Shown in pieces: positions 21,601-34,492 of a stretch of 64,000 bases of DNA (position 1 is the first letter of the stretch; each line of letters opens with the position of its first letter). The notes beneath the pieces were generated by a model. That model ran no database searches, was not told the DNA's origin, and saw nothing but the letters and a program-made list of their open reading frames with translations. The position numbers and the translations under genes were made by a program. Source of the stretch: Cryptomeria japonica (Eukaryota; Streptophyta; Pinopsida; Cupressales; Cupressaceae); NCBI RefSeq assembly GCF_030272615.1, contig NW_026729344.1:1-64000 (forward strand), in the 5' to 3' direction.

Positions 21601-24600
21601 AAAAAAAGAGGCGGCGCTCCAATAACCCCGCTTCGGAGCGCAGCCGGGGCAAACCCAGCCAAGGTGCCCACCCCGACGAAGGTGCACGCGAGGTGCGCAC
21701 CCGGGGCAAACCGGGCTCCGACAACGTGCACGCAGCACCTTGGAGCACACTTCGAAGCACTCCCGGGTGCCCACCGGCGTTGCGCACCGTGGTGGGCAGC
21801 GAGGTGCGCACCTTTGATGCGCTGCCTTCACTAATTTCCAGAAAAAGGCAAAAAAAAATGAGATTTTAAAATTTCCGTTTTGAAAGATAGTGAAAAAAAA
21901 GGAACGCGGGTGCCATCTTGAGCCCGCCCTGGTGCGCAGCCCAGGCAAGGCATGCGCACCAAGGTGCCCACCCGAGGTGCACACCCGGGGCAAACCGGGC
22001 TCCGACTTCGTGCAGGCCGCACCTTGGAGCACACTTCGGAGCGCTCCTTGGTGCGCACCATGGTGCCCACCAGGGCGCGCAACCCAGCCAAGGTCTGCAC
22101 ACTAAGGTGCCCACCCCGGCGAAGGTGCACGCGAGGTGCGCACCCGGGGCAAACCGGGCTCCGACTTCGTGCACGCCATGGTGCCCACCGCGGCGAAGGT
22201 GCACGCGAGGTGCGCACCCGGGGCAAACCGGGCTCCGACTTCGTGCACGCCGCACCTTGGAGCACACTTCGGAGCGCTCCTTGGTGCGCACCATGGTGCC
22301 CACCAGGGCGCGCAACCCAGCCAAGGTGTGCGCACCAAGGTGCACGCGAGGTGCGCACCCGGGGCAAACCGGGGTCCGACTTCGTGCACGCCGCACCTTG
22401 GAGCACACATCGGAGCGCTCCCAGGTTCGCACCAGCGTTGCGCACCTTTGATGCGCTGCCTTCACTAATTTCCAGAAAAGGCAAAAAAAAACGATATTTT
22501 AAAATTTCCGTTCTGAAAGATAGTGAAAAAAACGGAACGCGGGTGCCATCTTGAGCCCTTCCTGGTGCGCAGCCCAGGCAAGTTGTGCGCACCAAGGTGC
22601 CCACCCTGGCGGAGGTGCGCGCCCGGGGCAAACCGGGCTCCGACTTCGTGCACTGCATGGTGCCCACCAAGGCGCGCAACCCAGCCAAGGTGCCCACCGC
22701 AGCGAAGGTGCACGCGAGGTGCACACCCGGGGCAAACCGGGCTCCGACTTCGTGCACGCCGCACCTTGGAGCACACTTCAGAGCGCTCCTTGGTGCGCAC
22801 CAGGGCGCGCAACCCAGCCGAGGTGCCCACCCCGGCGAAGGTGCACGCGAGGTGCGCACCCGGGGCAAACCGGGCTCCGACTTCGTGCACGCCATGGTGC
22901 CCACCGCGGCGAAGGTGCGCACCCGGGGCAAACCGGGCTCCGACTTCGTGCACGCCGCACCTTGGAGCACACTTCGGAGCGCTCCTTGGTGCGCACCATG
23001 GTGCCCACCAGGCCGCGCAACCCAGCCAAGGTGTGCGCACCAAGGTGCACGCGAGGTGCGCACCCGGGGCAAACCGGGGTCCGACTTCGTGCACGCCGCA
23101 CCTTGGAGCACACATCGGGGCGCTCCCGGGTTCGCACCGGCGTTGCGCACCGTGGTGGGCACCTCGGAGCACACCAAGGTGGGCAGCGAGGTGCGCACCT
23201 TTGATGCGATGCCTTCACTAATTTCCATAAAAGGCAAAAAAAAAACGAGATTTTAAAATTTCCGTTTTGAAAGATAGTGAGAAAAAGGGAATGCTGGTGC
23301 CATCTTGAGCCCGCCCTGGTGCGCAGCCCAGCCAAGGTTTGCGCACCAAGGTGCCCACCCTGGCGAAGGTGCGCGCCCGGGCAATTAACCCAACTTCCAA
23401 CTTCGCGCGCGCCAGGGTGGGAGCGCACCCAACAACCGGGCCTGGGAAGAGCCAATGCGAGAAACCCCACCAAACTCTCTGACAAAAAAAGAGGGGGCGC
23501 TCCAGTAACCCCGCTTCGGAGCGCACCCTGGGCAAACCCAGCCAAGGTGCCCACCCCGGCCAAGGTGCAGGCGAGGTGCGCACCCGGGGCAAACCGGGCT
23601 CCGACAACGTGCACGCCGCACCTTGGAGCACACTTCGTAGCGCTCCCGGGTGCGCACCTCAGAGCACACCAAGGTGGGCAGCGAGGTGCGCACCTTTGAT
23701 GCGCTGCCTTCACTAATTTCCAGAAAAGGCAAAAAAAAAAGGAGATTTTAAAATTTCCGTTTTGAAAGATAGTGAAAAAAACGGAACGCGCGTGCCATCT
23801 TGAGCCCGCCCTGGTGCGCAGCCCAGGTAAGGTGCCACCCTGGCAAAGGTGCGCACCCGGGCAATTAACCCTACTTCCGACTTCGTGCGCGCCAGGGTGG
23901 CAACCGGGCCTCGGAAGAGCCAATGCGAGAAACCCCACCAAACGCTCCGACAAAAAAAGAGGCGGCGCTCCAATAACCCCGCTTCGGAGCGCAGCCGGGG
24001 CAAACCAAGCCAAGGTGCCCACCCCGACGAAGGTGCACGCGAGGTGCGCACCCGGGGCAAACCGGGCTCCGACAACGTGCACGCAGCACCTTGGAGCACA
24101 CTTCGAAGCACTCCCGGGTGCCCACCGGCGTTGCGCACCGTGGTGGGCAGCGAGGTGCGCACCTTTGATGCGCTGCCTTCACTAATTTCCAGAAAAAGGC
24201 AAAAAAAAATGAGATTTTAAAATTTCCGTTTTGAAAGATAGTGAAAAAAAAGGAACGCGGGTGCCATCTTGAGCCCGCCCTGGTGCGCAGCCCAGGCAAG
24301 GCATGCGCACCAAGGTGCCCACCCGAGGTGCACACCCGGGGCAAACCGGGCTCCGACTTCGTGCAGGCCGCACCTTGGAGCACACTTCGGAGCGCTCCTT
24401 GGTGCGCACCATGGTGCCCACCAGGGCGCACCCGAGGCAAACCGGGCTCCGACTTCGTGCACGCCGCACCTTGGAGCACACATCGGAGCGCTCCCAGGTT
24501 CGCACCAGCGTTGCGCACCTTTGATGCGCTGCCTTCACTAATTTCCAGAAAAGGCAAAAAAAAACGATATTTTAAAATTTCCGTTCTGAAAGATAGTGAA

Positions 24601-25203
24601 AAAAACGGAACGCGGGTGCCATCTTGAGCCCTTCCTGATGCGCAGCCCAGGCAAGTTGTGCGCACCAAGGTGCCCACCCTGGCGGAGGTGCGCGCCCGGG
24701 GCAAACCGGGCTCCGACTTCGTGCACTGCATGGTGCCCACCAAGGCGCGCAACCCAGCCAAGGTGCCCACCGCAGCGAAGGTGCACGCGAGGTGCGCACC
24801 CGAGGTGCACACCCGGGGCAAACCGGGCTCCGACTTCGTGCACGCCGCACCTTGGAGCACACTTCAGAGCGCTCCTTGGTACGCACCAGGGCGCGCAACC
24901 CAGCCAAGGTGCTCACCCCGGCGAAGGTGCACGCGAGGTGCGCACCCGGGGCAAACCGGGCTCGGACTTCGTGCACGCCGCACCTTGGAGCACACATCGG
25001 AGCGCTCCCGGGTTCGCACCAGCATTGCGCACCTTTGATGCGCTGCCTTCACTAATTTCCAGAAAAGGCAAAAAAAAGAAAAAAATGAGATTTTAAAATT
25101 TCCGTTTTGAAAGATAGTGAAAAAAACGGAACGCGGGTGCCATCTTGAGCCCGCCCTGGTGTGCAGCCCAGGCAAGTTGTGCGCACCAAGGCACCCACCC
25201 TGG

Positions 25204-25712
25204 CCAAGGTGGGTCACGGGGTGGGTCCTAGGGTGGGTAACGGGGTGGGTACTAAGGTGCGTGCCAAGGTGGGTCATAGGGTGGGTGCCAAGGTGGGCAC
25301 CAGGGTGGGTGTGCACCAACCCTAGCCAGGGTAGGTCACGGGGTGGTTGTCGGGGTGGGCGTCAAGGAGCCAAGGTGGGTGGCAAGTAGCCAAGTTGCGT
25401 GCCAAGGTGGGTGTCGGGGTGGGTGCCAAGGATCCAAGGTGGGTGCCAAGGAACCAAGGTGGGTGTCTGGGTGGGTGCCGAGGTGGGAGCCAGGGTGGGT
25501 CCCAAGGTGAGTGCAAAGGTGGGTGCCAGGGTCAAGGTGAGTGCCAATGTGGGTTCCAAGGTGCCAGGGTCAGGGTGAGTGCCAATGTGGGTTCAAAGGT
25601 GCTAAGTTGGGTGCGAGGTTGGGTGCGAGGGTGGGTGGGTGCCAAGGTGTGCTAGGTGGAAGCCCGGGTGGGTCGGCATCCCATGGGTGTCGAGTTGGGT
25701 GCCTGATGGGTG
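25204..25712 (+). repeat. G-rich 12-bp minisatellite (U3)
   Basis: This is the same 509-bp array upstream of the 5S gene at 26446, with no length change. Confidence 0.88.
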
Positions 25713-26445
25713 CTTCTTGTCAAGTTTTAGTCGTCGGGACTCATTTCGAGCCTTAGAGGTCGTTTCTTGTCCGGTTGCCCTGTCTTCGACCTGGGAACCC
25801 AATTTTGGTCCTCGGGTCCCATTTTTTTTTGTCTCGCATCCCACTTTTGGCCTGTGGCCTTTTCGGGGTCGATTCTCGTTTTGGGCATCAGAGCATGTTT
25901 CTTCTCCTAAAACCCAATATTTGTTTATTAAGTCTCGGAACACATTTTTGTTCTCGTGGACCCATCATGGGTCTTGGAACGCATTTGTGGTCCTTGGGTC
26001 CCATTTTGCATCCCGAAACTTGTGTTTTGGTGCTTGATCCCTATTTTGGGTGCCCACCTTGCACCAAGTGCGCACCCGGGGCAAACCGAGCGCCTTGGTG
26101 CACCGGGGCAAGATCGAGCGTGCACCCGAGGCGCCCCGAACATGCACCAAGGTGCACTCGGCCCACATGTGAGCGCAGGTCGTTGCGCCCGAGGTGGTGT
26201 GTGGGCACCGCGTTGCAGACGGGACACTGCACGCACACGACGCCCCCTCCAGGTGCACGCACGTAGGCCGGGCCGGGTGCACACCCGACGCCCTAGCAAG
26301 GTGCGCGCACCCGGGCAGGGCTCACACTTGGCGAACGGGGCGCACTTCGCGAGGGAGGGTGTGCACCTCGACGGGGGTGGGTGGCCGGGGTGGATTCGCA
26401 CGTGGGTCGCGGTTTGCTAAGTACACACTGCGACAAGCTCATAAC

Positions 26446-26564
26446 GGGTGCGATCATACCAGCGTTAGTGCACCGGATCCCATCAGAACTCCGCAGTTAA
26501 GCGCGCTTGGGCCGGAGTAGTACTGGGATGGGTGACCTCCCGGGAAGTCCCGGTGTTGCACCCT
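26446..26564 (+). rRNA. 5S ribosomal RNA, unit U4
   Basis: This copy is identical to the others and lies 7924 bp after the previous gene. The internal promoter and terminal helix are complete. Confidence 0.98.
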
Positions 26565-26569
26565 TTTTT
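26564..26569 (+). terminator. RNA polymerase III T-run terminator, U4
   Basis: A T6 run immediately follows the 5S gene, with T5 just downstream. Confidence 0.93.
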
Positions 26570-29500
26570 AGTTTTTCGCCGGGCGTCGCAATGCTATTTG
26601 AATAAACCTTTTGCCCGTTTGCGTTCTCGTCGGGGCCGGGCCGGGCCGGGGTGCGCTGCCCGCACTACCGCGCGCGCGGGGGCGACACCGAGCGCGCACC
26701 CGAGGCGCCCCGAGCACACAGGCCACGGTGCAACCCGGGCGTTGTGCGCGCACCCCGGTGCGCCCGAGGTGCTGCGCGCGCACCCAGGTGAAATCGGTGT
26801 GCACCTCGGCCAGTGCGCGCTCGGTCGAGTCGCGCACGTTGGCCAAGGTGCACGGTGATGTTTCTTACTCTAAGGTTCCGCACCAGACGCCCGGGACAGG
26901 TGAGCGAAGCTGGGCGGGGCCGGGTGCGCGGCCGGGGCAGGTGCACGCAGCTGGAGAGAGCTTTGGAGCACACTTCGGAGCGCACCAATGATGCGCTCCA
27001 TTCAAAAGTTTCCTGAAAAGGCAAAAAAAGTTGAGATTATAGAATTTCCCACTTGAGAGATTGTAAAAAAAAAAAATTTAAAATGAAGGAAACGCGGGTG
27101 CCAAGGTGTGCGCAGCCCAGCCAAGGTGTGCGCACCAAGGCGCCCACCCTGGCGAAGGTGCACGCAAGGTGCGCACCCGAGGCAAACCGGACAATTAACC
27201 CAACTTTCGACTTCGCGCGCACCTTGGAGCGCACTTCGGAGCGCTCCTTGGTGCGCACCAATCTTGGGCACCTCGGAGTGCACCATGGCGCCCACCAAGG
27301 TGCGCACCCGGGGCAAACCGAGCTCCGACTTCGTGCGCACCTTGGAGCGCACGAAAGGTGCGCACCATGGCGCCCACCAAGGTGCGCAGCCCAGCCAAGG
27401 CGTGCGCATCAAGGTGCGCACCCTGGCGAAGGTGCGCACCCGGGGCAAACCGAGCTCCGACTTCGTGCGCACCTTGGAGCGCACAAAAGGTGCGCAACCC
27501 AGCCAAGGTGTGCGCACCCCGGTCAAACCGAGCTCCGAATCGTGCGCACCAGAGGTGCACGCCATCGTGCGCACCTTGGAGCACACTTCGGAGCCCTCCT
27601 TGGTGCGCGCCGATGTTGCGCACCTCGGAGCGCACCCGGGGAAAACAATGCAATTAACCCGACTTTCGACTTCGTGGGCACCTCGGAGCGCTCTCGGGTT
27701 CGCACCTCGGAGCACACCGAGGTGCGCACCTTTGATGCGCTGCCTTCACCAATTTCCAGAAAAGGCAAGAAAACATTGAGAAGGTGTGCGCACCGAGGTG
27801 CCCACCCTGGCGAAGGTGCACGCGAGGTGCGCACCCGGGGCAAACCGGGCTCCGACTTCGTGCACGCCGCACCTTGGAGCACACTTCGGAGCGCTCCTTG
27901 GTGCGCACCAGGGCGCGCAACCCAGCCGAGGTGCCCACCCCGGCGAAGGTGCACGCGAGGTGCGCACCCGGGGCAAACCGGGCTCCGACTTCGTGCACGC
28001 CATGGTGCCCACCGCGGCGAAGGTGCACGCGAGGTGCGCACCCGGGGCAAACCGGGCTCCGACTTCGTGCACGCCGCACCTTGGAGCACACTTCGGAGCG
28101 CTCCTTGGTGCGCACCATGGTGCCCACCAGGGCGCGCAACCCCGCCGAAGGTGCACGCGAGGTGCGCACCCGGGGCAAACCGGGCTCCGACTTCGTGCAC
28201 GCCGCACCTTGGAGCACACTTCGGAGCGCTCCTTGGTGCGCACCATGGTGCCCACCAGGGCGCGCAACCCCGCCGAAGGTGCACGCGAGGTGCGCACCCG
28301 GGGCAAACCGGGCTCCGACTTCGTGCACGCCATGGTGCGCACCGCGGCGAAGGTGCGCACCCGGGGCAAACCGGGCTCCGACTTCGTGCACGCCGCACCT
28401 TGGAGCACACTTCGGAGCGCTCCTTGGTGCGCACCAGGGCGCGCAACCCAGCCGAGGTGCCCACCCCGGCGAAGGTGCACGCGAGGTGCGTACCCGGGGC
28501 AAACCGGGCTCCGACTTCGTGCACGCCGCACCTTGGAGCACACTTCGGAGCGCTCCTTGGTGCGCACCATGGTGCCCACCAGGCCGCGCAACCCAGCCAA
28601 GGTGTGCGCACCAAGGTGCACGCGAGGTGCGCACCCGGGGCAAACCGGGGTCCGACTTCGTGCACGCCGCACCTTGGAGCACACATCGGGGCGCTCCCGG
28701 GTTCGCACCGGCGTTGCGCACCGTGGTGGGCACCTCGGAGCACACCAAGGTGGGCAGCGAGGTGCGCACCTTTGATGCGATGCCTTCACTAATTTCCATA
28801 AAAGGCAAAAAAAAAACGAGATTTTAAAATTTCCGTTTTGAAAGATAGTGAGAAAAAGGGAATGCTGGTGCCATCTTGAGCCCGCCCTGGTGCGCAGCCC
28901 AGCCAAGGTGTGCGCACCAAGGTGCCCACCCTGGCGAAGGTGCGCGCCCGGGCAATTAACCCAACTTCCAACTTCGCGCGCGCCAGGGTGGGAGCGCACC
29001 CAACAACCGGGCCTGGGAAGAGCCAATGCGAGAAACCCCACCAAACGCTCTGACAAAAAAAGAGGGGGCGCTCCAGTAACCCCGCTTCGGAGCGCACCCT
29101 GGGCAAACCCAGCCAAGGTGCCCACCCCGGCCAAGGTGCAGGCGAGGTGCGCACCCGGGGCAAACCGGGCTCCGACAACGTGCACGCCGCACCTTGGAGC
29201 ACACTTCGTAGCGCTCCCGGGTGCGCACCTCAGAGCACACCAAGGTGGGCAGCGAGGTGCGCACCTTTGATGCGCTGCCTTCACTAATTTCCAGAAAAGG
29301 CAAAAAAAAAAGGAGATTTTAAAATTTCCGTTTTGAAAGATAGTGAAAAAAACGGAACGCGCGTGCCATCTTGAGCCCGCCCTGGTGCGCAGCCCAGGTA
29401 AGGTGCCCACCCTGGCAAAGGTGCGCACCCGGGCAATTAACCCTACTTCCGACTTCGTGCGCGCCAGGGTGGCAACCGGGCCTCGGAAGAGCCAATGCGA

Positions 29501-32500
29501 GAAACCCCACCAAACGCTCCGACAAAAAAAGAGGCGGCGCTCCAATAACCCCGCTTCGGAGCGCAGCCGGGGCAAACCCAGCCAAGGTGCCCACCCCGAC
29601 GAAGGTGCACGCGAGGTGCGCACCCGGGGCAAACCGGGCTCCGACAACGTGCACGCAGCACCTTGGAGCACACTTCGAAGCACTCCCGGGTGCCCACCGG
29701 CGTTGCGCACCGTGGTGGGCAGCGAGGTGCGCACCTTTGATGCGCTGCCTTCACTAATTTCCAGAAAAAGGCAAAAAAAAATGAGATTTTAAAATTTCCG
29801 TTTTGAAAGATAGTGAAAAAAAAGGAACGCGGGTGCCATCTTGAGCCCGCCCTGGTGCGCAGCCCAGGCAAGGCATGCGCACCAAGGTGCCCACCCGAGG
29901 TGCACACCCGGGGCAAACCGGGCTCCGACTTCGTGCAGGCCGCACCTTGGAGCACACTTCGGAGCGCTCCTTGGTGCGCACCATGGTGCCCACCAGGGCG
30001 CGCAACCCAGCCAAGGTCTGCACACCAAGGTGCCCACCCCGGCGAAGGTGCACGCGAGGTGCGCACCCGGGGCAAACCGGGCTCCGACTTCGTGCACGCC
30101 ATGGTGCCCACCGCGGCGAAGGTGCACGCGAGGTGCGCACCCGGGGCAAACCGGGCTCCGACTTCGTGCACGCCGCACCTTGGAGCACACTTCGGAGCGC
30201 TCCTTGGTGCGCACCATGGTGCCCACCAGGGCGCGCAACCCAGCCAAGGTGTGCGCACCAAGGTGCACGCGAGGTGCGCACCCGGGGCAAACCGGGGTCC
30301 GACTTCGTGCACGCCGCACCTTGGAGCACACATCGGAGCGCTCCCAGGTTCGCACCAGCGTTGCGCACCTTTGATGCGCTGCCTTCACTAATTTCCAGAA
30401 AAGGCAAAAAAAAACGATATTTTAAAATTTCCGTTCTGAAAGATAGTGAAAAAAACGGAACGCGGGTGCCATCTTGAGCCCTTCCTGGTGCGCAGCCCAG
30501 GCAAGTTGTGCGCACCAAGGTGCCCACCCTGGCGGAGGTGCGCGCCCGGGGCAAACCGGGCTCCGACTTCGTGCACTGCATGGTGCCCACCAAGGCGCGC
30601 AACCCAGCCAAGGTGCCCACCGCAGCGAAGGTGCACGCGAGGTGCACACCCGGGGCAAACCGGGCTCCGACTTCGTGCACGCCGCACCTTGGAGCACACT
30701 TCAGAGCGCTCCTTGGTGCGCACCAGGGCGCGCAACCCAGCCGAGGTGCCCACCCCGGCGAAGGTGCACGCGAGGTGCGCACCCGGGGCAAACCGGGCTC
30801 CGACTTCGTGCACGCCATGGTGCCCATCGCGGCGAAGGTGCGCACCCGGGGCAAACCGGGCTCCGACTTCGTGCACGCCGCACCTTGGAGCACACTTCGG
30901 AGCGCTCCTTGGTGCGCACCATGGTGCCCACCAGGCCGCGCAACCCAGCCAAGGTGTGCGCACCAAGGTGCACGCGAGGTGCGCACCCGGGGCAAACCGG
31001 GGTCCGACTTCGTGCACGCCGCACCTTGGAGCACACATCGGGGCGCTCCCGGGTTCGCACCGGCGTTGCGCACCGTGGTGGGCACCTCGGAGCACACCAA
31101 GGTGGGCAGCGAGGTGCGCACCTTTGATGCGATGCCTTCACTAATTTCCATAAAAGGCAAAAAAAAAACGAGATTTTAAAATTTCCGTTTTGAAAGATAG
31201 TGAGAAAAAGGGAATGCTGGTGCCATCTTGAGCCCGCCCTGGTGCGCAGCCCAGCCAAGGTTTGCGCACCAAGGTGCCCACCCTGGCGAAGGTGCGCGCC
31301 CGGGCAATTAACCCAACTTCCAACTTCGCGCGCGCCAGGGTGGGAGCGCACCCAACAACCGGGCCTGGGAAGAGCCAATGCGAGAAACCCCACCAAACTC
31401 TCTGACAAAAAAAGAGGGGGCGCTCCAGTAACCCCGCTTCGGAGCGCACCCTGGGCAAACCCAGCCAAGGTGCCCACCCCGGCCAAGGTGCAGGCGAGGT
31501 GCGCACCCGGGGCAAACCGGGCTCCGACAACGTGCACGCCGCACCTTGGAGCACACTTCGTAGCGCTCCCGGGTGCGCACCTCAGAGCACACCAAGGTGG
31601 GCAGCGAGGTGCGCACCTTTGATGCGCTGCCTTCACTAATTTCCAGAAAAGGCAAAAAAAAAAGGAGATTTTAAAATTTCCGTTTTGAAAGATAGTGAAA
31701 AAAACGGAACGCGCGTGCCATCTTGAGCCCGCCCTGGTGCGCAGCCCAGGTAAGGTGCCACCCTGGCAAAGGTGCGCACCCGGGCAATTAACCCTACTTC
31801 CGACTTCGTGCGCGCCAGGGTGGCAACCGGGCCTCGGAAGAGCCAATGCGAGAAACCCCACCAAACGCTCCGACAAAAAAAGAGGCGGCGCTCCAATAAC
31901 CCCGCTTCGGAGCGCAGCCGGGGCAAACCAAGCCAAGGTGCCCACCCCGACGAAGGTGCACGCGAGGTGCGCACCCGGGGCAAACCGGGCTCCGACAACG
32001 TGCACGCAGCACCTTGGAGCACACTTCGAAGCACTCCCGGGTGCCCACCGGCGTTGCGCACCGTGGTGGGCAGCGAGGTGCGCACCTTTGATGCGCTGCC
32101 TTCACTAATTTCCAGAAAAAGGCAAAAAAAAATGAGATTTTAAAATTTCCGTTTTGAAAGATAGTGAAAAAAAAGGAACGCGGGTGCCATCTTGAGCCCG
32201 CCCTGGTGCGCAGCCCAGGCAAGGCATGCGCACCAAGGTGCCCACCCGAGGTGCACACCCGGGGCAAACCGGGCTCCGACTTCGTGCAGGCCGCACCTTG
32301 GAGCACACTTCGGAGCGCTCCTTGGTGCGCACCATGGTGCCCACCAGGGCGCACCCGAGGCAAACCGGGCTCCGACTTCGTGCACGCCGCACCTTGGAGC
32401 ACACATCGGAGCGCTCCCAGGTTCGCACCAGCGTTGCGCACCTTTGATGCGCTGCCTTCACTAATTTCCAGAAAAGGCAAAAAAAAACGATATTTTAAAA

Positions 32501-33126
32501 TTTCCGTTCTGAAAGATAGTGAAAAAAACGGAACGCGGGTGCCATCTTGAGCCCTTCCTGATGCGCAGCCCAGGCAAGTTGTGCGCACCAAGGTGCCCAC
32601 CCTGGCGGAGGTGCGCGCCCGGGGCAAACCGGGCTCCGACTTCGTGCACTGCATGGTGCCCACCAAGGCGCGCAACCCAGCCAAGGTGCCCACCGCAGCG
32701 AAGGTGCACGCGAGGTGCGCACCCGAGGTGCACACCCGGGGCAAACCGGGCTCCGACTTCGTGCACGCCGCACCTTGGAGCACACTTCAGAGCGCTCCTT
32801 GGTACGCACCAGGGCGCGCAACCCAGCCAAGGTGCTCACCCCGGCGAAGGTGCACGCGAGGTGCGCACCCGGGGCAAACCGGGCTCGGACTTCGTGCACG
32901 CCGCACCTTGGAGCACACATCGGAGCGCTCCCGGGTTCGCACCAGCATTGCGCACCTTTGATGCGCTGCCTTCACTAATTTCCAGAAAAGGCAAAAAAAA
33001 GAAAAAAATGAGATTTTAAAATTTCCGTTTTGAAAGATAGTGAAAAAAACGGAACGCGGGTGCCATCTTGAGCCCGCCCTGGTGTGCAGCCCAGGCAAGT
33101 TGTGCGCACCAAGGCACCCACCCTGG

Positions 33127-33635
33127 CCAAGGTGGGTCACGGGGTGGGTCCTAGGGTGGGTAACGGGGTGGGTACTAAGGTGCGTGCCAAGGTGGGTCAT
33201 AGGGTGGGTGCCAAGGTGGGCACCAGGGTGGGTGTGCACCAACCCTAGCCAGGGTAGGTCACGGGGTGGTTGTCGGGGTGGGCGTCAAGGAGCCAAGGTG
33301 GGTGGCAAGTAGCCAAGTTGCGTGCCAAGGTGGGTGTCGGGGTGGGTGCCAAGGATCCAAGGTGGGTGCCAAGGAACCAAGGTGGGTGTCTGGGTGGGTG
33401 CCGAGGTGGGAGCCAGGGTGGGTCCCAAGGTGAGTGCAAAGGTGGGTGCCAGGGTCAAGGTGAGTGCCAATGTGGGTTCCAAGGTGCCAGGGTCAGGGTG
33501 AGTGCCAATGTGGGTTCAAAGGTGCTAAGTTGGGTGCGAGGTTGGGTGCGAGGGTGGGTGGGTGCCAAGGTGTGCTAGGTGGAAGCCCGGGTGGGTCGGC
33601 ATCCCATGGGTGTCGAGTTGGGTGCCTGATGGGTG
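33127..33635 (+). repeat. G-rich 12-bp minisatellite (U4)
   Basis: This is the same 509-bp array upstream of the 5S gene at 34369, with no length change. Confidence 0.88.
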
Positions 33636-34368
33636 CTTCTTGTCAAGTTTTAGTCGTCGGGACTCATTTCGAGCCTTAGAGGTCGTTTCTTGTCCGGTTG
33701 CCCTGTCTTCGACCTGGGAACCCAATTTTGGTCCTCGGGTCCCATTTTTTTTTGTCTCGCATCCCACTTTTGGCCTGTGGCCTTTTCGGGGTCGATTCTC
33801 GTTTTGGGCATCAGAGCATGTTTCTTCTCCTAAAACCCAATATTTGTTTATTAAGTCTCGGAACACATTTTTGTTCTCGTGGACCCATCATGGGTCTTGG
33901 AACGCATTTGTGGTCCTTGGGTCCCATTTTGCATCCCGAAACTTGTGTTTTGGTGCTTGATCCCTATTTTGGGTGCCCACCTTGCACCAAGTGCGCACCC
34001 GGGGCAAACCGAGCGCCTTGGTGCACCGGGGCAAGATCGAGCGTGCACCCGAGGCGCCCCGAACATGCACCAAGGTGCACTCGGCCCACATGTGAGCGCA
34101 GGTCGTTGCGCCCGAGGTGGTGTGTGGGCACCGCGTTGCAGACGGGACACTGCACGCACACGACGCCCCCTCCAGGTGCACGCACGTAGGCCGGGCCGGG
34201 TGCACACCCGACGCCCTAGCAAGGTGCGCGCACCCGGGCAGGGCTCACACTTGGCGAACGGGGCGCACTTCGCGAGGGAGGGTGTGCACCTCGACGGGGG
34301 TGGGTGGCCGGGGTGGATTCGCACGTGGGTCGCGGTTTGCTAAGTACACACTGCGACAAGCTCATAAC

Positions 34369-34487
34369 GGGTGCGATCATACCAGCGTTAGTGCACCGGA
34401 TCCCATCAGAACTCCGCAGTTAAGCGCGCTTGGGCCGGAGTAGTACTGGGATGGGTGACCTCCCGGGAAGTCCCGGTGTTGCACCCT
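34369..34487 (+). rRNA. 5S ribosomal RNA, unit U5
   Basis: This copy is identical to the others and lies 7923 bp after the previous gene, with an intact internal promoter and terminator. Confidence 0.98.
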
Positions 34488-34492
34488 TTTTT
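34487..34492 (+). terminator. RNA polymerase III T-run terminator, U5
   Basis: A T6 run immediately follows the 5S gene, with T5 just downstream. Confidence 0.93.

Larger units (their letters stand above)
18522..26445 (+). repeat. 5S rDNA repeat unit U3 (7924 bp)
   Basis: To convert from U1, add 15848 up to the G run and 15849 after it. The run is TGGGGG here (T at 18754), which is either a G-to-T change in the six-G form or a T inserted before the five-G form. No other difference was found. Confidence 0.97.
26446..34368 (+). repeat. 5S rDNA repeat unit U4 (7923 bp)
   Basis: To convert from U1, add 23772. It has C at 30026, shared only with U8 (the other six units have T at that site), and a private C-to-T change at 30827. 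Confidence 0.97.
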